The position numbers and the translations under genes were made by a program. From contig NZ_LMDW01000001.1 of assembly GCF_001425205.1 (NCBI RefSeq), positions 869,928 through 933,927 of the forward strand: a stretch of DNA of 64,000 bases, read 5' to 3'. This DNA is from Variovorax sp. Root411 (GTDB lineage Bacteria; Pseudomonadota; Gammaproteobacteria; Burkholderiales; Burkholderiaceae_C). The notes beneath the pieces were generated by a model that was not told the DNA's origin, did not search any database, and saw only the letters and a program-made list of their open reading frames with translations. Shown in pieces: positions 45,393-54,640 of the stretch; the first letter of the stretch is position 1, and the number at the start of each line of letters is the position of its first letter.

Positions 45393-46361
45393 TCAATCCA
45401 TCCGCGCGCCGGAGGCCTTCACCGCTTTCTCCCAGCGCGGCGTTTCGGTGGCCAGGAAGCGCGCGAAATCCTCGCTGCCCAGGAAGGCCGGGTCGGCGCC
45501 CTGGCTCACCATGCGCTCGCGCACCTCGGGGCTGGTCAGCACCTGCTTGAACGCTTCGCCGAGCCTGGCGACCACGTCTTTCGGCGTGTCCTTCGGCGCG
45601 AAAAAACCATAGAAGCCCACCACTTCGAAGCCCTTGAAGCCCGACTCGATCACGGTCGGCACGTCGGGCAGGGCGGGGTTGCGCTCGCGGCTGGTCACGG
45701 CCAGCGCGCGCACCTTGCCCTGCTTGTGGTAGTTGGCCGCCTGCGGGATCGACTCGGCCATGAACTGCACCTGCCCGCCCATCAGGTCGGTGAAGGCCGG
45801 CGCGCTGCCGCGGTAGGGGATGTGCACCATGAAGATGCCGGTCGAGGTCTTGAACATCTCGGGCACGAGGTGGCTGATGCCGCCGTTGCCGGCCGAACCG
45901 TAGTTGACCTGGCCGGGCCGCGCCTTGGCGTAGTCGACGAACTGCCTGAGGTTCTGCACCGGCAGCTTCGGCGTGACCAGCAGCGCCAGCGGCTGCATGG
46001 CGGTGCGCGCGATGGGCACGAAGTCGCGCTGCGTGTTGTAGGGCAGCTTGCTGTAGAGCGCACCGTTGATCACGGCCACGCCAGTGTTGGCCAGCATCAG
46101 CGTGTAGCCGTCGGCCGGGCTCTTGGCGACCGCGTCGGCGCCCACCGAGCCGCCCGCGCCGGGCTTGTAGTCGACGATCAGCGGCTGGCCGAGCACGGCC
46201 TGCAGCTTGTCGGTGAGCAGGCGCGCGTGCTGGTCGAGCGGGCCGCCGGCCGGGAAGCCGATGACGACCTTGATCGGCTTGTCGGGGTAGGCGGCCATCG
46301 CCGTGGTGCCAATGGCAAGGGAAAGGACCGCGAGCGCGGTCCGGGCAGTCTTGTTGTTCAT
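45393..46361 (-). CDS. Tripartite tricarboxylate transporter receptor (Bug family)
   Basis: 322 residues with a Sec signal (cleavage near AMAA). Family blocks: YPDKPIKVVIGFPAGGPLDQHAR, VDYKPGAGGSVGADAVAKSPADGYTLM, and MVHIPYRGSAPAFTDLMGGQVQFM (each in part). Bug proteins bind carboxylates with two water-mediated contacts. Bordetella and Variovorax relatives encode hundreds of such orphan receptors. No TctAB membrane genes are adjacent. Ligand unknown. Confidence 0.92.
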   Translation of the reverse strand: MNNKTARTALAVLSLAIGTTAMAAYPDKPIKVVIGFPAGGPLDQHARLLTDKLQAVLGQPLIVDYKPGAGGSVGADAVAKSPADGYTLMLANTGVAVINGALYSKLPYNTQRDFVPIARTAMQPLALLVTPKLPVQNLRQFVDYAKARPGQVNYGSAGNGGISHLVPEMFKTSTGIFMVHIPYRGSAPAFTDLMGGQVQFMAESIPQAANYHKQGKVRALAVTSRERNPALPDVPTVIESGFKGFEVVGFYGFFAPKDTPKDVVARLGEAFKQVLTSPEVRERMVSQGADPAFLGSEDFARFLATETPRWEKAVKASGARMD

Positions 46362-46404
46362 GATCCGTCTCCTTCTTGTGAGGAGACGATCATAGGCAGC
46401 GCGC

Positions 46405-46845
46405 TCAGCCGGCCAGCGTGGCCTTCAGCGTGATCTCGGGCACGCTCGCCAGCGCCTTCGAGAGCGGGCAGCCGGCCTTGGCGGCGGCCGCGATCTGTTG
46501 GAACTTCGCGTCGTCAAGGTTCGGCACGGCCGCGTCGAGCTCGAGCTGGATGCGGTCGATCTTGAAGCCGTCGCCGTCCTTGGCCAGCCGCACGGCGGCC
46601 TTGGTGTCGATGCGGGTGGCGGCCAGGCCTTCCTTTTCGAGCGCGAAGGCGAATGCCATCGTGAAGCAGGCGGCATGCGCCGCGCCGACGATCTCCTCGG
46701 GGTTGGTGCCGCGCTTGTCGTCCTCGAAGCGGCTCGCGAAGCCGTAGGGGTAGTCTTTCAGGGCGCCGGTCTCGGTGCTGACCTGGCCCTTGCCGGTCTT
46801 GCCGGCGCCTTCCCAGTGGACGCTTGCGTGCTTGTCTGCTGGCAT
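46405..46845 (-). CDS. OsmC-type peroxiredoxin
   Basis: 146 residues. Redox cysteines are in AAHAACFTMAFAFAL and AAKAGCPLSKAL, the order and spacing of OsmC/Ohr proteins. ASVHWEGAGKTGKGQVSTETG at the start (in part) and SRFEDDKRGTNPEEIVGAAHA match the OsmC branch rather than Ohr. It reduces organic hydroperoxides using a dithiol donor. It is a lone gene between the Bug receptor and the acyl-CoA ligase. Confidence 0.92.
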   Translation of the reverse strand: MPADKHASVHWEGAGKTGKGQVSTETGALKDYPYGFASRFEDDKRGTNPEEIVGAAHAACFTMAFAFALEKEGLAATRIDTKAAVRLAKDGDGFKIDRIQLELDAAVPNLDDAKFQQIAAAAKAGCPLSKALASVPEITLKATLAG

Positions 46846-47070
46846 GTCGGTTCCTTCGCTTGGGTGGTGTGTGGAGGAACGGCAGGTTCGCCCAGAAACC
46901 GGCGGCTGTCTGTAGTCGTACGGCGCGTGCGGAGGCTCGAAGGGAGAGCGGCGTCAGAAGAATGGGCGTCACCTAGGCGACGCTCCGGGGGGCTTCCCCC
47001 ATGGGAGCGGCGGCCGTGGCGGCTTAGTCTGGCGAGCTGTCGCTTTTCCTTTCCCCCGCCTGTACTCACC

Positions 47071-48762
47071 ATGCAACAACGCCCGCATTACAAGTTCTGG
47101 CCCAAACGCCTCCCTCACTCGATCACCGTTCCCGCCACCTCGCTCTGGCACAACCTGGCCACCTCGGCCGCACGCTATCCCGACAAGCCCGCGCTCGTGT
47201 TCTTCGGCCGCGTGACCACCTACCGCGACTTCGCCGCCCAGGCCGAGCACCTGGCCGGCGCGCTGCATGCGATGGGCGTGAAGCGCGGCGACCGCGTGAT
47301 CCTCGACATGCAGAACTGCCCGCAACTGGTGATCGCGCATTTCGCGATCCTGCGCGCCAATGCCGTCGTGGTGCCGGTCAACCCGATGAACCGGGCCGAG
47401 GAGCTCAAGCACTACATCACCGACTCCGACGCCAAGGTGGCCATCATCACCGGCGACCTGGCGGGCGAGCTGGCCAAGGCCAGCAATGCGCTGTCCGCGG
47501 AGCAGCGGCTCGCCCACATGGTCGTGACCCAGTTCACCGATGCCTTCGACGCCGATGCATCGGGCGACGACGCTCCGGCACCCGCCTGGAAAGACTGGCT
47601 CACCACGCGCCACCCGCTGCCCGCGCTGGTCGGCGGCGAGGCCATCGCCTGGACGGATGCACTCGAAGCCAACCACCCACCGCCCGAGCACGTGGTGGGT
47701 GCCAACGACATGGCGCTGCTGCCCTACACCAGCGGCACCACCGGCCTGCCCAAGGGCTGCGTGCACCACCATTCGAGCCTGATGCACAACGCGGTGGCCG
47801 GGCAGCTGTGGGGCGGGTCGACTTCCGAGACGGTGGTGCTGGCCGTGGTGCCCATGTTCCACATCACCGGCGTGGTGAGCATGATGCACACGGCGATCCT
47901 GGCGGCGGCCACGCTGATCATCATGCCGCGCTGGGACCGCGACGTGGCCGGCCGGCTCATCTCGCGCTGGAAGGTCACGGCCTGGACCAATATCCCGACC
48001 ATGGTCATCGACCTCATGGCCAGCCCCAACTTCGCGAGCTACGACCTGTCGAGCATGACCTACATCGGCGGTGGCGGCGCGGCCATGCCGCAGGCCGTGG
48101 CGCAGCGCCTGCTCGAGCAGTACGGCCTGAAATACCAGGAGGGCTACGGCCTGACCGAGACCGCCGCGCCGTCGCACACCAACCCGTCGGACCACCCCAA
48201 GCAGCAATGCCTGGGCATCCCGTTCATGAGCACCGACGCGCGCGTGGTCGACCCCGACACGCTGGCCGAAATGCCCATCGGTGAATCGGGCGAGATCATC
48301 ATCCACGGCCCCGAGGTGTTCCAGGGCTACTGGAAGCGCCCCGACGCCACGGCCGCCGCCTTCGTCGAGTTCGAAGGCAAGCGCTTCTTTCGCTCGGGTG
48401 ACATGGGCCGCATGGACGAGGACGGCTACTTCTTCATCACCGACCGCCTGAAGCGCATGATCAACGCGAGCGGCTTCAAGGTGTGGCCGGCCGAGGTCGA
48501 GCTGTTGATGTTCCGCCACCCGGCGATCCAGGAGGCCTGCGTCATCTCGACCAAGGACGCCTACCGCGGCGAGTCGGTCAAGGCCGTGGTGGTGCTGCGC
48601 GCCACGCACAAGGACACGACCGAACAGCAGATCATCGACTGGTGCCGCGAGAACATGGCGGTCTACAAGATTCCGCGCAAGGTTCAGTTCGTCGATGCGC
48701 TGCCGAAGAGCGGCAGCGGCAAGGTGATGTGGCGGCTGCTGCAGGAGGTGGAGGGCGCATAG
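47071..48762 (+). CDS. Long-chain-fatty-acid or aryl CoA ligase (AMP-dependent synthetase)
   Basis: 563 residues from ATG 47071. The AMP-binding P-loop LPYTSGTTGLPKGCVHHHSSL, GGGGAAMPQAVAQRLLEQYG, YGLTETAAPSHTNP, the hinge DRLKRMINASGFKVWPAEVE and the lysine in LPKSGSGKVMWR are all present (cited in part). It activates a carboxylate as acyl-AMP and transfers it to CoA. Substrate range cannot be read from sequence. The 225-nt upstream region (46846-47070) holds GC-rich short inverted repeats but no gene or recognisable site. Confidence 0.9.
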   Translation: MQQRPHYKFWPKRLPHSITVPATSLWHNLATSAARYPDKPALVFFGRVTTYRDFAAQAEHLAGALHAMGVKRGDRVILDMQNCPQLVIAHFAILRANAVVVPVNPMNRAEELKHYITDSDAKVAIITGDLAGELAKASNALSAEQRLAHMVVTQFTDAFDADASGDDAPAPAWKDWLTTRHPLPALVGGEAIAWTDALEANHPPPEHVVGANDMALLPYTSGTTGLPKGCVHHHSSLMHNAVAGQLWGGSTSETVVLAVVPMFHITGVVSMMHTAILAAATLIIMPRWDRDVAGRLISRWKVTAWTNIPTMVIDLMASPNFASYDLSSMTYIGGGGAAMPQAVAQRLLEQYGLKYQEGYGLTETAAPSHTNPSDHPKQQCLGIPFMSTDARVVDPDTLAEMPIGESGEIIIHGPEVFQGYWKRPDATAAAFVEFEGKRFFRSGDMGRMDEDGYFFITDRLKRMINASGFKVWPAEVELLMFRHPAIQEACVISTKDAYRGESVKAVVVLRATHKDTTEQQIIDWCRENMAVYKIPRKVQFVDALPKSGSGKVMWRLLQEVEGA

Positions 48763-48817
48763 GCAAACGATCGTCGGCAAGCCGTGAGGAAAGCGGCAGC
48801 GCGGACTGCATCGGGTT

Positions 48818-51800
48818 CTATCGATCTCCCCCGCACCCGTTGCGCTGGAGCACAGGCAGCAGCTGCGGCCCCAGCGACTTCAGCAGCTGAGTCGGCAGCG
48901 CGCTGGTGAACCGATAGCGAGCGGCATAGGGTTCATGCACGAAGGCCATGATGGTGCCGAAGTAGCGGTCGCCGATCATGAACACGAAGGTGGCCGAGCG
49001 GTCGATCTTGCGCTCCGAAATCACTCGTCCGTTCCGGTCGGTTTTCTCGTAGCGATGGTCGCCGGTGCCGGTCTTGCCGCCGATCTCGATCGCGCGGCCA
49101 TGCGTGTCCGCGAGCGAGCCCTTCAGGCGCCGTGCCGTGCCGTCGTTCACCACCTCGACCAGCGCGCGCCGTACCGTCGCGACCACCTCCGTGGGCAGCA
49201 GCCGTTCGGCGCTCGCATTGCGCGGTTCCAGCCGTGTCTCGTAGGGCGTCTCGCGCCCGAAGTGCAGTGCCCCGACCCGTTGCGTCGGCAGCCGTACGCC
49301 GTCGTTGACGAGGATGCCCATCAGTTCCGCCAGGGCGGCCGGCCGGTCGCCTGACGCGCCGATCGCGCTCGCGTAGGACGGCGTCAGCGATGCGAACGGG
49401 TAACCCAGGCGCTGCCACGAACGATGAACCTGCGCGAAGGCGTCGAGCTCGATCAGCTCGCGCAGGCGCTTGTCCTGCGCGCTCTTGTGGCGTGTCTTGA
49501 AGAGCCACGCGTAGGTTTCCTGGCGTTCGCGCGTGCTCGCCTCCAGCACCTGGGTCAGCGAGGCGCCGGGGTGGCGCTGCAGGAAACCGACAAGCCAGAG
49601 CTCCAGCGGATGCACGCGCGCGACGTAGCCGCGATCGGCGAGCGACAAGCCGGCGTAGGTGCTGCGCAGCGCCCGCAGTGCGCGCGGCGAGCCGGCGCCA
49701 CGGCCCAGCCGCTGCACGAGAAGCTCGTCGAGCCGCGCGTCGCTGGCCTCGGGCTCGACCGTGAACAGCACGCTCGCCAGGCGCGGCGCCGATGGCCTCA
49801 GCCCCTGCAGCAGCAGGGCTTCGGCCTCCGCGGCCGACAGGTGCTGGTACTTGCGGTGGAAGCGGATGAGGAAGGCCGAGCCTTCGCGATCGGCAAAGCG
49901 CTCGAGCAGCTCGCGCCGGCCCGCAGCGGCAGGGTCCGCCAGCAGATGCTCGGCGTCCGACGCGCCGCCGAACATGTGGTGGCGCACCAGGTCGCGCATC
50001 AGGCGGATGAACACCAGGTTGACCGAATGCTTGAAGCCTTCGCGCACCGACATCGTTTCGCTGTTGCTCGAGCGTTCGAAGTTCGCGAACTGGTGCAGGC
50101 CGCCGCCGGTGAAGAAGGCCTCGCCGGGGTTTGCCGAGTACTTCCGCTCCATGGCCGCCTCGAGCATCGGCGCGAGGCGGTGGTCCTTGGCGCGCAGGAG
50201 GTACTGCCGCGCCCACGCGCCCAACGGGTCGCGCGGGCTCGGCGCCACCGCCGACAGCTCGGCGGGGCTCAGGTCGGCCCAGTCCCCATGCAGCTCGGCC
50301 ACGAGCTCCAGGTAGCTCACCAGGGTGCGCAGCTTGGCGGTCGAGCCGAGGTCCAGCCGCGCGCCCTGGTTCACGTCGAAAGGCTGGTCGATGTTGTCGG
50401 CCTGAACGCGCAGCAGGTTCTCCTGCGCGCCGCGCTCGAACAGCGTGAAGCTGTAGACCAGCGGGCTCGGGTCCGACCCCGGGTCGAGCATGTGGAATCC
50501 GAACAATCCCGCCGCCTTGGTCGCGGCGGGCGTCCGCAGGCCGGCCAGCACCCGCGCCACCATCGCTTGCGCCTCGCCGTCCAGGCTGCTCTCGGCCTCG
50601 AGGTCCAGGCGCTCCAGATCGTAGACACGCGGCACGCCGAGCAGCGTTGAGATGTGGGTGCGCAATGCGTTCGCGGCCTTGCGCTGCACGAAGTCCGGCC
50701 GGGGCGTTGGCGGCAGCTCGGGCCGCAGGTGCAAGGGCAGCGGCAGGGCCGCATCGCGCAGCTCGGGCGAAATCAAGCCTGCCTCGGCCATCAGCCGAAG
50801 GTAGCTGTCGGTCAGCCGGGCCAGCCCTGTGCCGTCGCCGAGCAGGTGCTGCGACGGGCGGCGCTGCGCGATCATCAGCGACAGTGCCTGCTTGAAGGCC
50901 TCGGCCTGCTGCTGCAACGCTTCGTTCGTGGGCGCCGTCCCCTCGGCGTTGTCGGTGAGCAGGCGGTTGATTTCGCCGAAGTCGCGTCCGTACCAGGCCC
51001 ACAGGCCGTCACCCAGGCCGTGTACCTCGCCCATCCCCGGGCGTGCGGCCAGCGGCACCGTGTCGAGGTAGTCGACGACGATCTGGCGGCGTCGCGCCAG
51101 CGTGTCTTCTCCGTCCTGATAGGCACGCATCGAGGCCGATGCCATCTGGCGCAGCTTGTCGCGGACCGACCCGGTGCGGCCGTGCGGCGAATGGCGGTAC
51201 TTCTCGATCTGGGTCGCCAGCGTACTGCCGCCGGTCGCCGCCTGGCCCAGGCTGACCGCTCGCAGGGCCTGCTCGAGCGCGGCCTTCGCGAAGCGTTCCG
51301 GATCGATCGCGGGATTGCGCTGCGGCGGTTGCGCGTCCAGCAGGTGGCGGTCCTCGACGAACAGCAGGGCGCTCACCAGCAGCGGCGGCACCTCATCGAA
51401 GCGCTCGTACGCGCGCTTCGGCACGCGCGTGTGCAGCAGCGCCGCATTGCGGCAGTCGCGCACCGTCAGGCCAGCCTGGTTTTTCTCGCGGTAGGGCACG
51501 AAGAGCCCGTACCCCTGCAGTTCGATCAGCCGCGGCGACATGCGGGCCTGGCGGGTGACGACATAGCCCTGGGGCTCCAGGCGATCGATGAAGGCGGGAA
51601 GATCGTGGTAGCCCAGCCGCTCGTCGTAGGGCCCGGTGTGGGGAAAGCGGATGGCATCGCTGGCACCGGCGTCGACGCTGAAGCTGGCTCCGTTGCCGAG
51701 GTCGCGCCACAGGGCCGATTGCAGCCGGGAAGTCTTCAGTTCGTCTACCGCGAATACGGCAAGCGTACCCCCCACGGCGACCCCGGCGCCGACCCAGAAA

Positions 51801-51820
51801 AGTGTTTTGAACCAAGTCAT
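48818..51820 (-). CDS. Class A penicillin-binding protein (GT51 plus transpeptidase), 1000 residues
   Basis: 1000 residues with an N-terminal membrane anchor (FWVGAGVAVGGTLAVFAVD). Glycosyltransferase-51 region about 145-260: VEDRHLLD with catalytic Glu 156, GGSTLATQIEKYRHSP (197-212) and QIVVDYLDTVPLA. Transpeptidase motifs: STAK (493-496), SVN (599-601) and KTG (916-918). The protein is longer than most class A PBPs, and about 315 residues separate SVN from KTG. Motif 3 of GT51 reads RDKLRQ (220-225), with Gln where the second catalytic Glu is expected. It should make peptidoglycan in the periplasm, unless the glycosyltransferase half is inactive. Confidence 0.85.
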   Translation of the reverse strand: MTWFKTLFWVGAGVAVGGTLAVFAVDELKTSRLQSALWRDLGNGASFSVDAGASDAIRFPHTGPYDERLGYHDLPAFIDRLEPQGYVVTRQARMSPRLIELQGYGLFVPYREKNQAGLTVRDCRNAALLHTRVPKRAYERFDEVPPLLVSALLFVEDRHLLDAQPPQRNPAIDPERFAKAALEQALRAVSLGQAATGGSTLATQIEKYRHSPHGRTGSVRDKLRQMASASMRAYQDGEDTLARRRQIVVDYLDTVPLAARPGMGEVHGLGDGLWAWYGRDFGEINRLLTDNAEGTAPTNEALQQQAEAFKQALSLMIAQRRPSQHLLGDGTGLARLTDSYLRLMAEAGLISPELRDAALPLPLHLRPELPPTPRPDFVQRKAANALRTHISTLLGVPRVYDLERLDLEAESSLDGEAQAMVARVLAGLRTPAATKAAGLFGFHMLDPGSDPSPLVYSFTLFERGAQENLLRVQADNIDQPFDVNQGARLDLGSTAKLRTLVSYLELVAELHGDWADLSPAELSAVAPSPRDPLGAWARQYLLRAKDHRLAPMLEAAMERKYSANPGEAFFTGGGLHQFANFERSSNSETMSVREGFKHSVNLVFIRLMRDLVRHHMFGGASDAEHLLADPAAAGRRELLERFADREGSAFLIRFHRKYQHLSAAEAEALLLQGLRPSAPRLASVLFTVEPEASDARLDELLVQRLGRGAGSPRALRALRSTYAGLSLADRGYVARVHPLELWLVGFLQRHPGASLTQVLEASTRERQETYAWLFKTRHKSAQDKRLRELIELDAFAQVHRSWQRLGYPFASLTPSYASAIGASGDRPAALAELMGILVNDGVRLPTQRVGALHFGRETPYETRLEPRNASAERLLPTEVVATVRRALVEVVNDGTARRLKGSLADTHGRAIEIGGKTGTGDHRYEKTDRNGRVISERKIDRSATFVFMIGDRYFGTIMAFVHEPYAARYRFTSALPTQLLKSLGPQLLPVLQRNGCGGDR

Positions 51821-51966
51821 GCTCTGCCTCGCGAACAGTCTGCACCGTGGGTTCGTCAGTGACGATGATGCACCTTTCGAAGCCGTTTGGGTTGCGCATG
51901 ATCGAGGCGGCGAATTGATTTGCCGACACCAGGAACCGGACGGCCGGGGCCCGGCGTTTTTCTTTC

Positions 51967-52446
51967 TTACTTCCGGCCCAGGGACTTCAGCAGCCGCCCG
52001 GCTTCCTTCTTCCCGTCCACGCTGACATACGTCGAAGACACCGCCTTGGTCAGGTAGTGCACGACCTTGCGGTGGTTCTGGTTCGGGCCTTCCCAGAGAA
52101 ATAGGCGGCCCAGTTCGAGCGCCGCGTCGCCGTCGCCATGCGCATAGGCGCGCTCGAACCAGAAGCGGGCCCAGCGGAAGTTGCCTTCGTCGCGATAGCA
52201 GATGGCGAGGTTGGCGCAACCCGCAACGTCGCCGGCCCTGGCGGCCTTGCGGTACCAGTCGCGCGCGGCGGCGCTGTCCTGCTTCACGCCGATGCCGTGG
52301 TCGAGGAAGTAGCCGACGCTGTTGAGCGCGTGGGTCTCGCCTGCGGCCGCCGCCTTGAGGAACAGCGACAGCGCCTTCTTGTGCGCGCCGGCATCCCACG
52401 CGTCGTTCGCCGCGAAAAACCAGTCGTCCCGGGTGGGTTCCTGCAT
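51967..52446 (-). CDS. Sel1-like repeat (TPR-type) protein
   Basis: 159 residues from ATG 52446, preceded by AAGGAGACCCCTCAC. Helical-hairpin repeats of Sel1 type: AHKKALSLFLKAAAAGETHALNSVGYFLDHGIG, SAAARDWYRKAARAGDVAGCANLAICYRDE and RWARFWFERAYAHGDGDAALELGRLFL (in part). Such repeats bind protein partners. No signal peptide. It lies 146 nt upstream of the PBP gene on the same strand; a shared envelope role is only a guess. Confidence 0.85.
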   Translation of the reverse strand: MQEPTRDDWFFAANDAWDAGAHKKALSLFLKAAAAGETHALNSVGYFLDHGIGVKQDSAAARDWYRKAARAGDVAGCANLAICYRDEGNFRWARFWFERAYAHGDGDAALELGRLFLWEGPNQNHRKVVHYLTKAVSSTYVSVDGKKEAGRLLKSLGRK

Positions 52447-52568
52447 GTGAGGGGTCTCCTTCGAAGCGCGGTTCAGAAGAAAGAAAAAATCTGTGTCCCG
52501 ACCCCTCCCTGCGCACGGATCACTTAGCCTCGATCGGTCCGGCCATTCTGCCCACATCCGGCTCTTCC

Positions 52569-53087
52569 ATGCACTTTCGCGCGCTGCCCATTTTTCTTCT
52601 TGCCTTTCCTCTTCTCACCCAGGCCGCTTCGCGCAGCTGCCTCGTCGTCGGCATCAGCGACGGCGACACGCTCACCGCCCGCTGCGGCCGCCTTGGCGCG
52701 TACGAGCGCGTGAAGGTGCGCATCGCCGCCATCGACGCGCCCGAGAAAGCCCAGCCCTACGGCCAGCGCAGCAGGCAGGCGCTGAGCAACATCTGCTTTC
52801 GCGCGCAGGCGCTCATCACCGAGATCGACACCGACCGCTACGGCCGCACGGTGGCCGACGTGAGCTGCAATGGCGAGGACGCCGGCAGCCGCATGGTGGC
52901 CGATGGCTGGGCCTGGGCGTACGACTACAACCACCTCGCCACCAGGCGCGGTGGCGGGCTGTTCAGGCTGCAGGACGGTGCGCGTGCGCGGCACCTCGGC
53001 CTGTGGGCCGACTCCGAGCCCACGCCGCCCTGGGAATGGCGCAGGCACCGGCGCAACGAGCAGCCGCACTGGGGCAGCTTCTTCTGA
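52569..53087 (+). CDS. Secreted thermonuclease-family (SNase-like) protein
   Basis: 172 residues with a signal peptide (ALPIFLLAFPLLTQA). The OB-fold SNase region has VVGISDGDTLTARCG with the metal Asp, VKVRIAAIDAPEKAQPYGQRSRQAL (Arg and Asp of the active site; in part), DRYGRTVADVSCNG and MVADGWAWAYDYN. Of the classical Staphylococcus nuclease residues, the Arg-Asp-Glu triad appears conserved. It probably cleaves DNA or RNA in the periplasm or outside the cell. Divergent from the Sel1/PBP genes; no operon. Confidence 0.88.
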   Translation: MHFRALPIFLLAFPLLTQAASRSCLVVGISDGDTLTARCGRLGAYERVKVRIAAIDAPEKAQPYGQRSRQALSNICFRAQALITEIDTDRYGRTVADVSCNGEDAGSRMVADGWAWAYDYNHLATRRGGGLFRLQDGARARHLGLWADSEPTPPWEWRRHRRNEQPHWGSFF

Positions 53088-53133
53088 CGGCGGTGTGATC
53101 GGAACCTGAGGCCGCGGACGAGGAGGGCGTCGC

Positions 53134-54480
53134 TCAGGATTCGCTCTTGCCCTGCACTTCCGCCACCACGCGCGCATTGCGCTGGAAACTCCAGTAGGCG
53201 CCCGCCCAATCCATCATCACGACGATGCGATTGCGGAATCCGATCAGGAAGTACGCGTGCGCGAACAGCCAGAACAGCCACGCGAGCCGGCCGCTGAAGC
53301 GCAGCGGGCCGAAGGGCGTGCCCAGGTCGACCACGGCCGAGTTGCGACCGATGGTGGCGAGGTTGCCGTAGTCGGCATAGCGGAACGGCACCGTCGGCTC
53401 GCCCGCGATGCGGCGCAGGATGTTGGCAGCGGCAGCACGGCCCATCTGCTTGGCGCCGGGCGACACGCCGGGCACGGGCTTGGGTGGCTTGCCGGGCGCG
53501 TGGCTCACGGCGGCCGCGAGGTCGCCGACCACGCTGATCTCTGGATGGCCGGCCAGGCTCAGGTCGGACTCGACCTTGATGCGGCCCGCGCGGTCGCACT
53601 CGACGCCGGTGGCCGTGCCCAGCATGCGGCCCAGCGGCGATGCCGCCACGCCGGCCGCCCACACCACGCAGCTGCTATCGATTCGGTAGCTCTCGACGGG
53701 TGCACCGTCCGCGCCGCCGCCGGTCTGCACTTCGAGCCCGGTGGCGTCGATGGAGGTCACGCGCGCATTGAGCCGCACTTCGACACCCAGCTTCTCCAGC
53801 TGTTCGAGCGCCTTCCGGCTCAGCGATTCGGGCATGGCCTGCAGCACGCGCGGACCGCCTTCGACCAGCAGCACCTGCGCGCTGCTGGGGTCGATGTGGC
53901 GGAACTCGCCCGACAGCGTGTGCTTGGCGATCTCGGCCAGCGTGCCGGCCATCTCGACGCCCGTGGGGCCCGCGCCGATCACCACGAAGGTGAGCAGGGC
54001 GCGGCGGTGCTCCAGGTCGGCCGTGATTTCGGCGCTTTCGAACGACAGCAGCACACGGCGGCGGATCTCGAAGGCATCGGCCAGCGTCTTCAGCCCCGGC
54101 GCCACGGGCGCCCATTCGTCGTGCCCGAAATAGCTGTGCGTGGCGCCCGCCGCGACGATCAGGTGGTCGTACGGCACGCGGTCGCCGTTGGCCAGGTGCA
54201 CGGACCGCGTCGCCGGGTCGATGCCGCCCACTTCGCCGAGCAGCGTCGTGATGTTTGGCTGCTTGCGGAACAGCGCGCGCACCGGCGCCGCGATCGATGG
54301 CGCCGCCAGCCCCGCGGTCGCCACCTGGTACAGCAGCGGCTGGAACAGGTGGTGGTTGGTCTTGTCGATCACCGTCACGTTCACGTCGGCGTTCTGCAGC
54401 TTGCGCGCGGCTTCGAGCCCGCCGAATCCGCAGCCGACGATGACGACTTGGGGCCTGCCCGAGGGGTTGGTCGTTTGCAT
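53134..54480 (-). CDS. Type II NADH:quinone oxidoreductase (NDH-2-like)
   Basis: 448 residues. FAD site VVIVGCGFGGLEAARKLQ, second nucleotide fold FVVIGAGPTGVEMAGTLAE for NADH, VWAAGVAASPL and EISVVGDLAAAV. The C-terminal amphipathic region GRLAWLFWLFAHAYFLIGFRNRIVVMMDWA (in part) is the membrane anchor typical of NDH-2. It oxidises NADH and reduces ubiquinone without pumping protons. Divergent from egtB with a 160-nt gap in which one GGCGGCG/CGCCGCC stem (54568-54574/54587-54593) is visible. Confidence 0.9.
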   Translation of the reverse strand: MQTTNPSGRPQVVIVGCGFGGLEAARKLQNADVNVTVIDKTNHHLFQPLLYQVATAGLAAPSIAAPVRALFRKQPNITTLLGEVGGIDPATRSVHLANGDRVPYDHLIVAAGATHSYFGHDEWAPVAPGLKTLADAFEIRRRVLLSFESAEITADLEHRRALLTFVVIGAGPTGVEMAGTLAEIAKHTLSGEFRHIDPSSAQVLLVEGGPRVLQAMPESLSRKALEQLEKLGVEVRLNARVTSIDATGLEVQTGGGADGAPVESYRIDSSCVVWAAGVAASPLGRMLGTATGVECDRAGRIKVESDLSLAGHPEISVVGDLAAAVSHAPGKPPKPVPGVSPGAKQMGRAAAANILRRIAGEPTVPFRYADYGNLATIGRNSAVVDLGTPFGPLRFSGRLAWLFWLFAHAYFLIGFRNRIVVMMDWAGAYWSFQRNARVVAEVQGKSES

Positions 54481-54640
54481 GCGGCGAATGATACGCAGCC
54501 GGTCTGCACGTGCTTCCATCTTGTGCCACAGTGGCTGCCCTTTTTGCCGATGTGCACGCGGCGGGCCGGCGGCGTTTTGTCCTACGCGCCGCCGCGGGCC
54601 GGATGGGCTACAACTTGCGGTTGACCCGACTGGAGATTCC

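Noticed and set aside
46846..47070. GC-rich inverted repeats upstream of the acyl-CoA ligase as a riboswitch
   Set aside because: Short stems such as GCGTC/GACGC and GGGGG/CCCCC are expected by chance in this composition, and no known riboswitch core was recognised.
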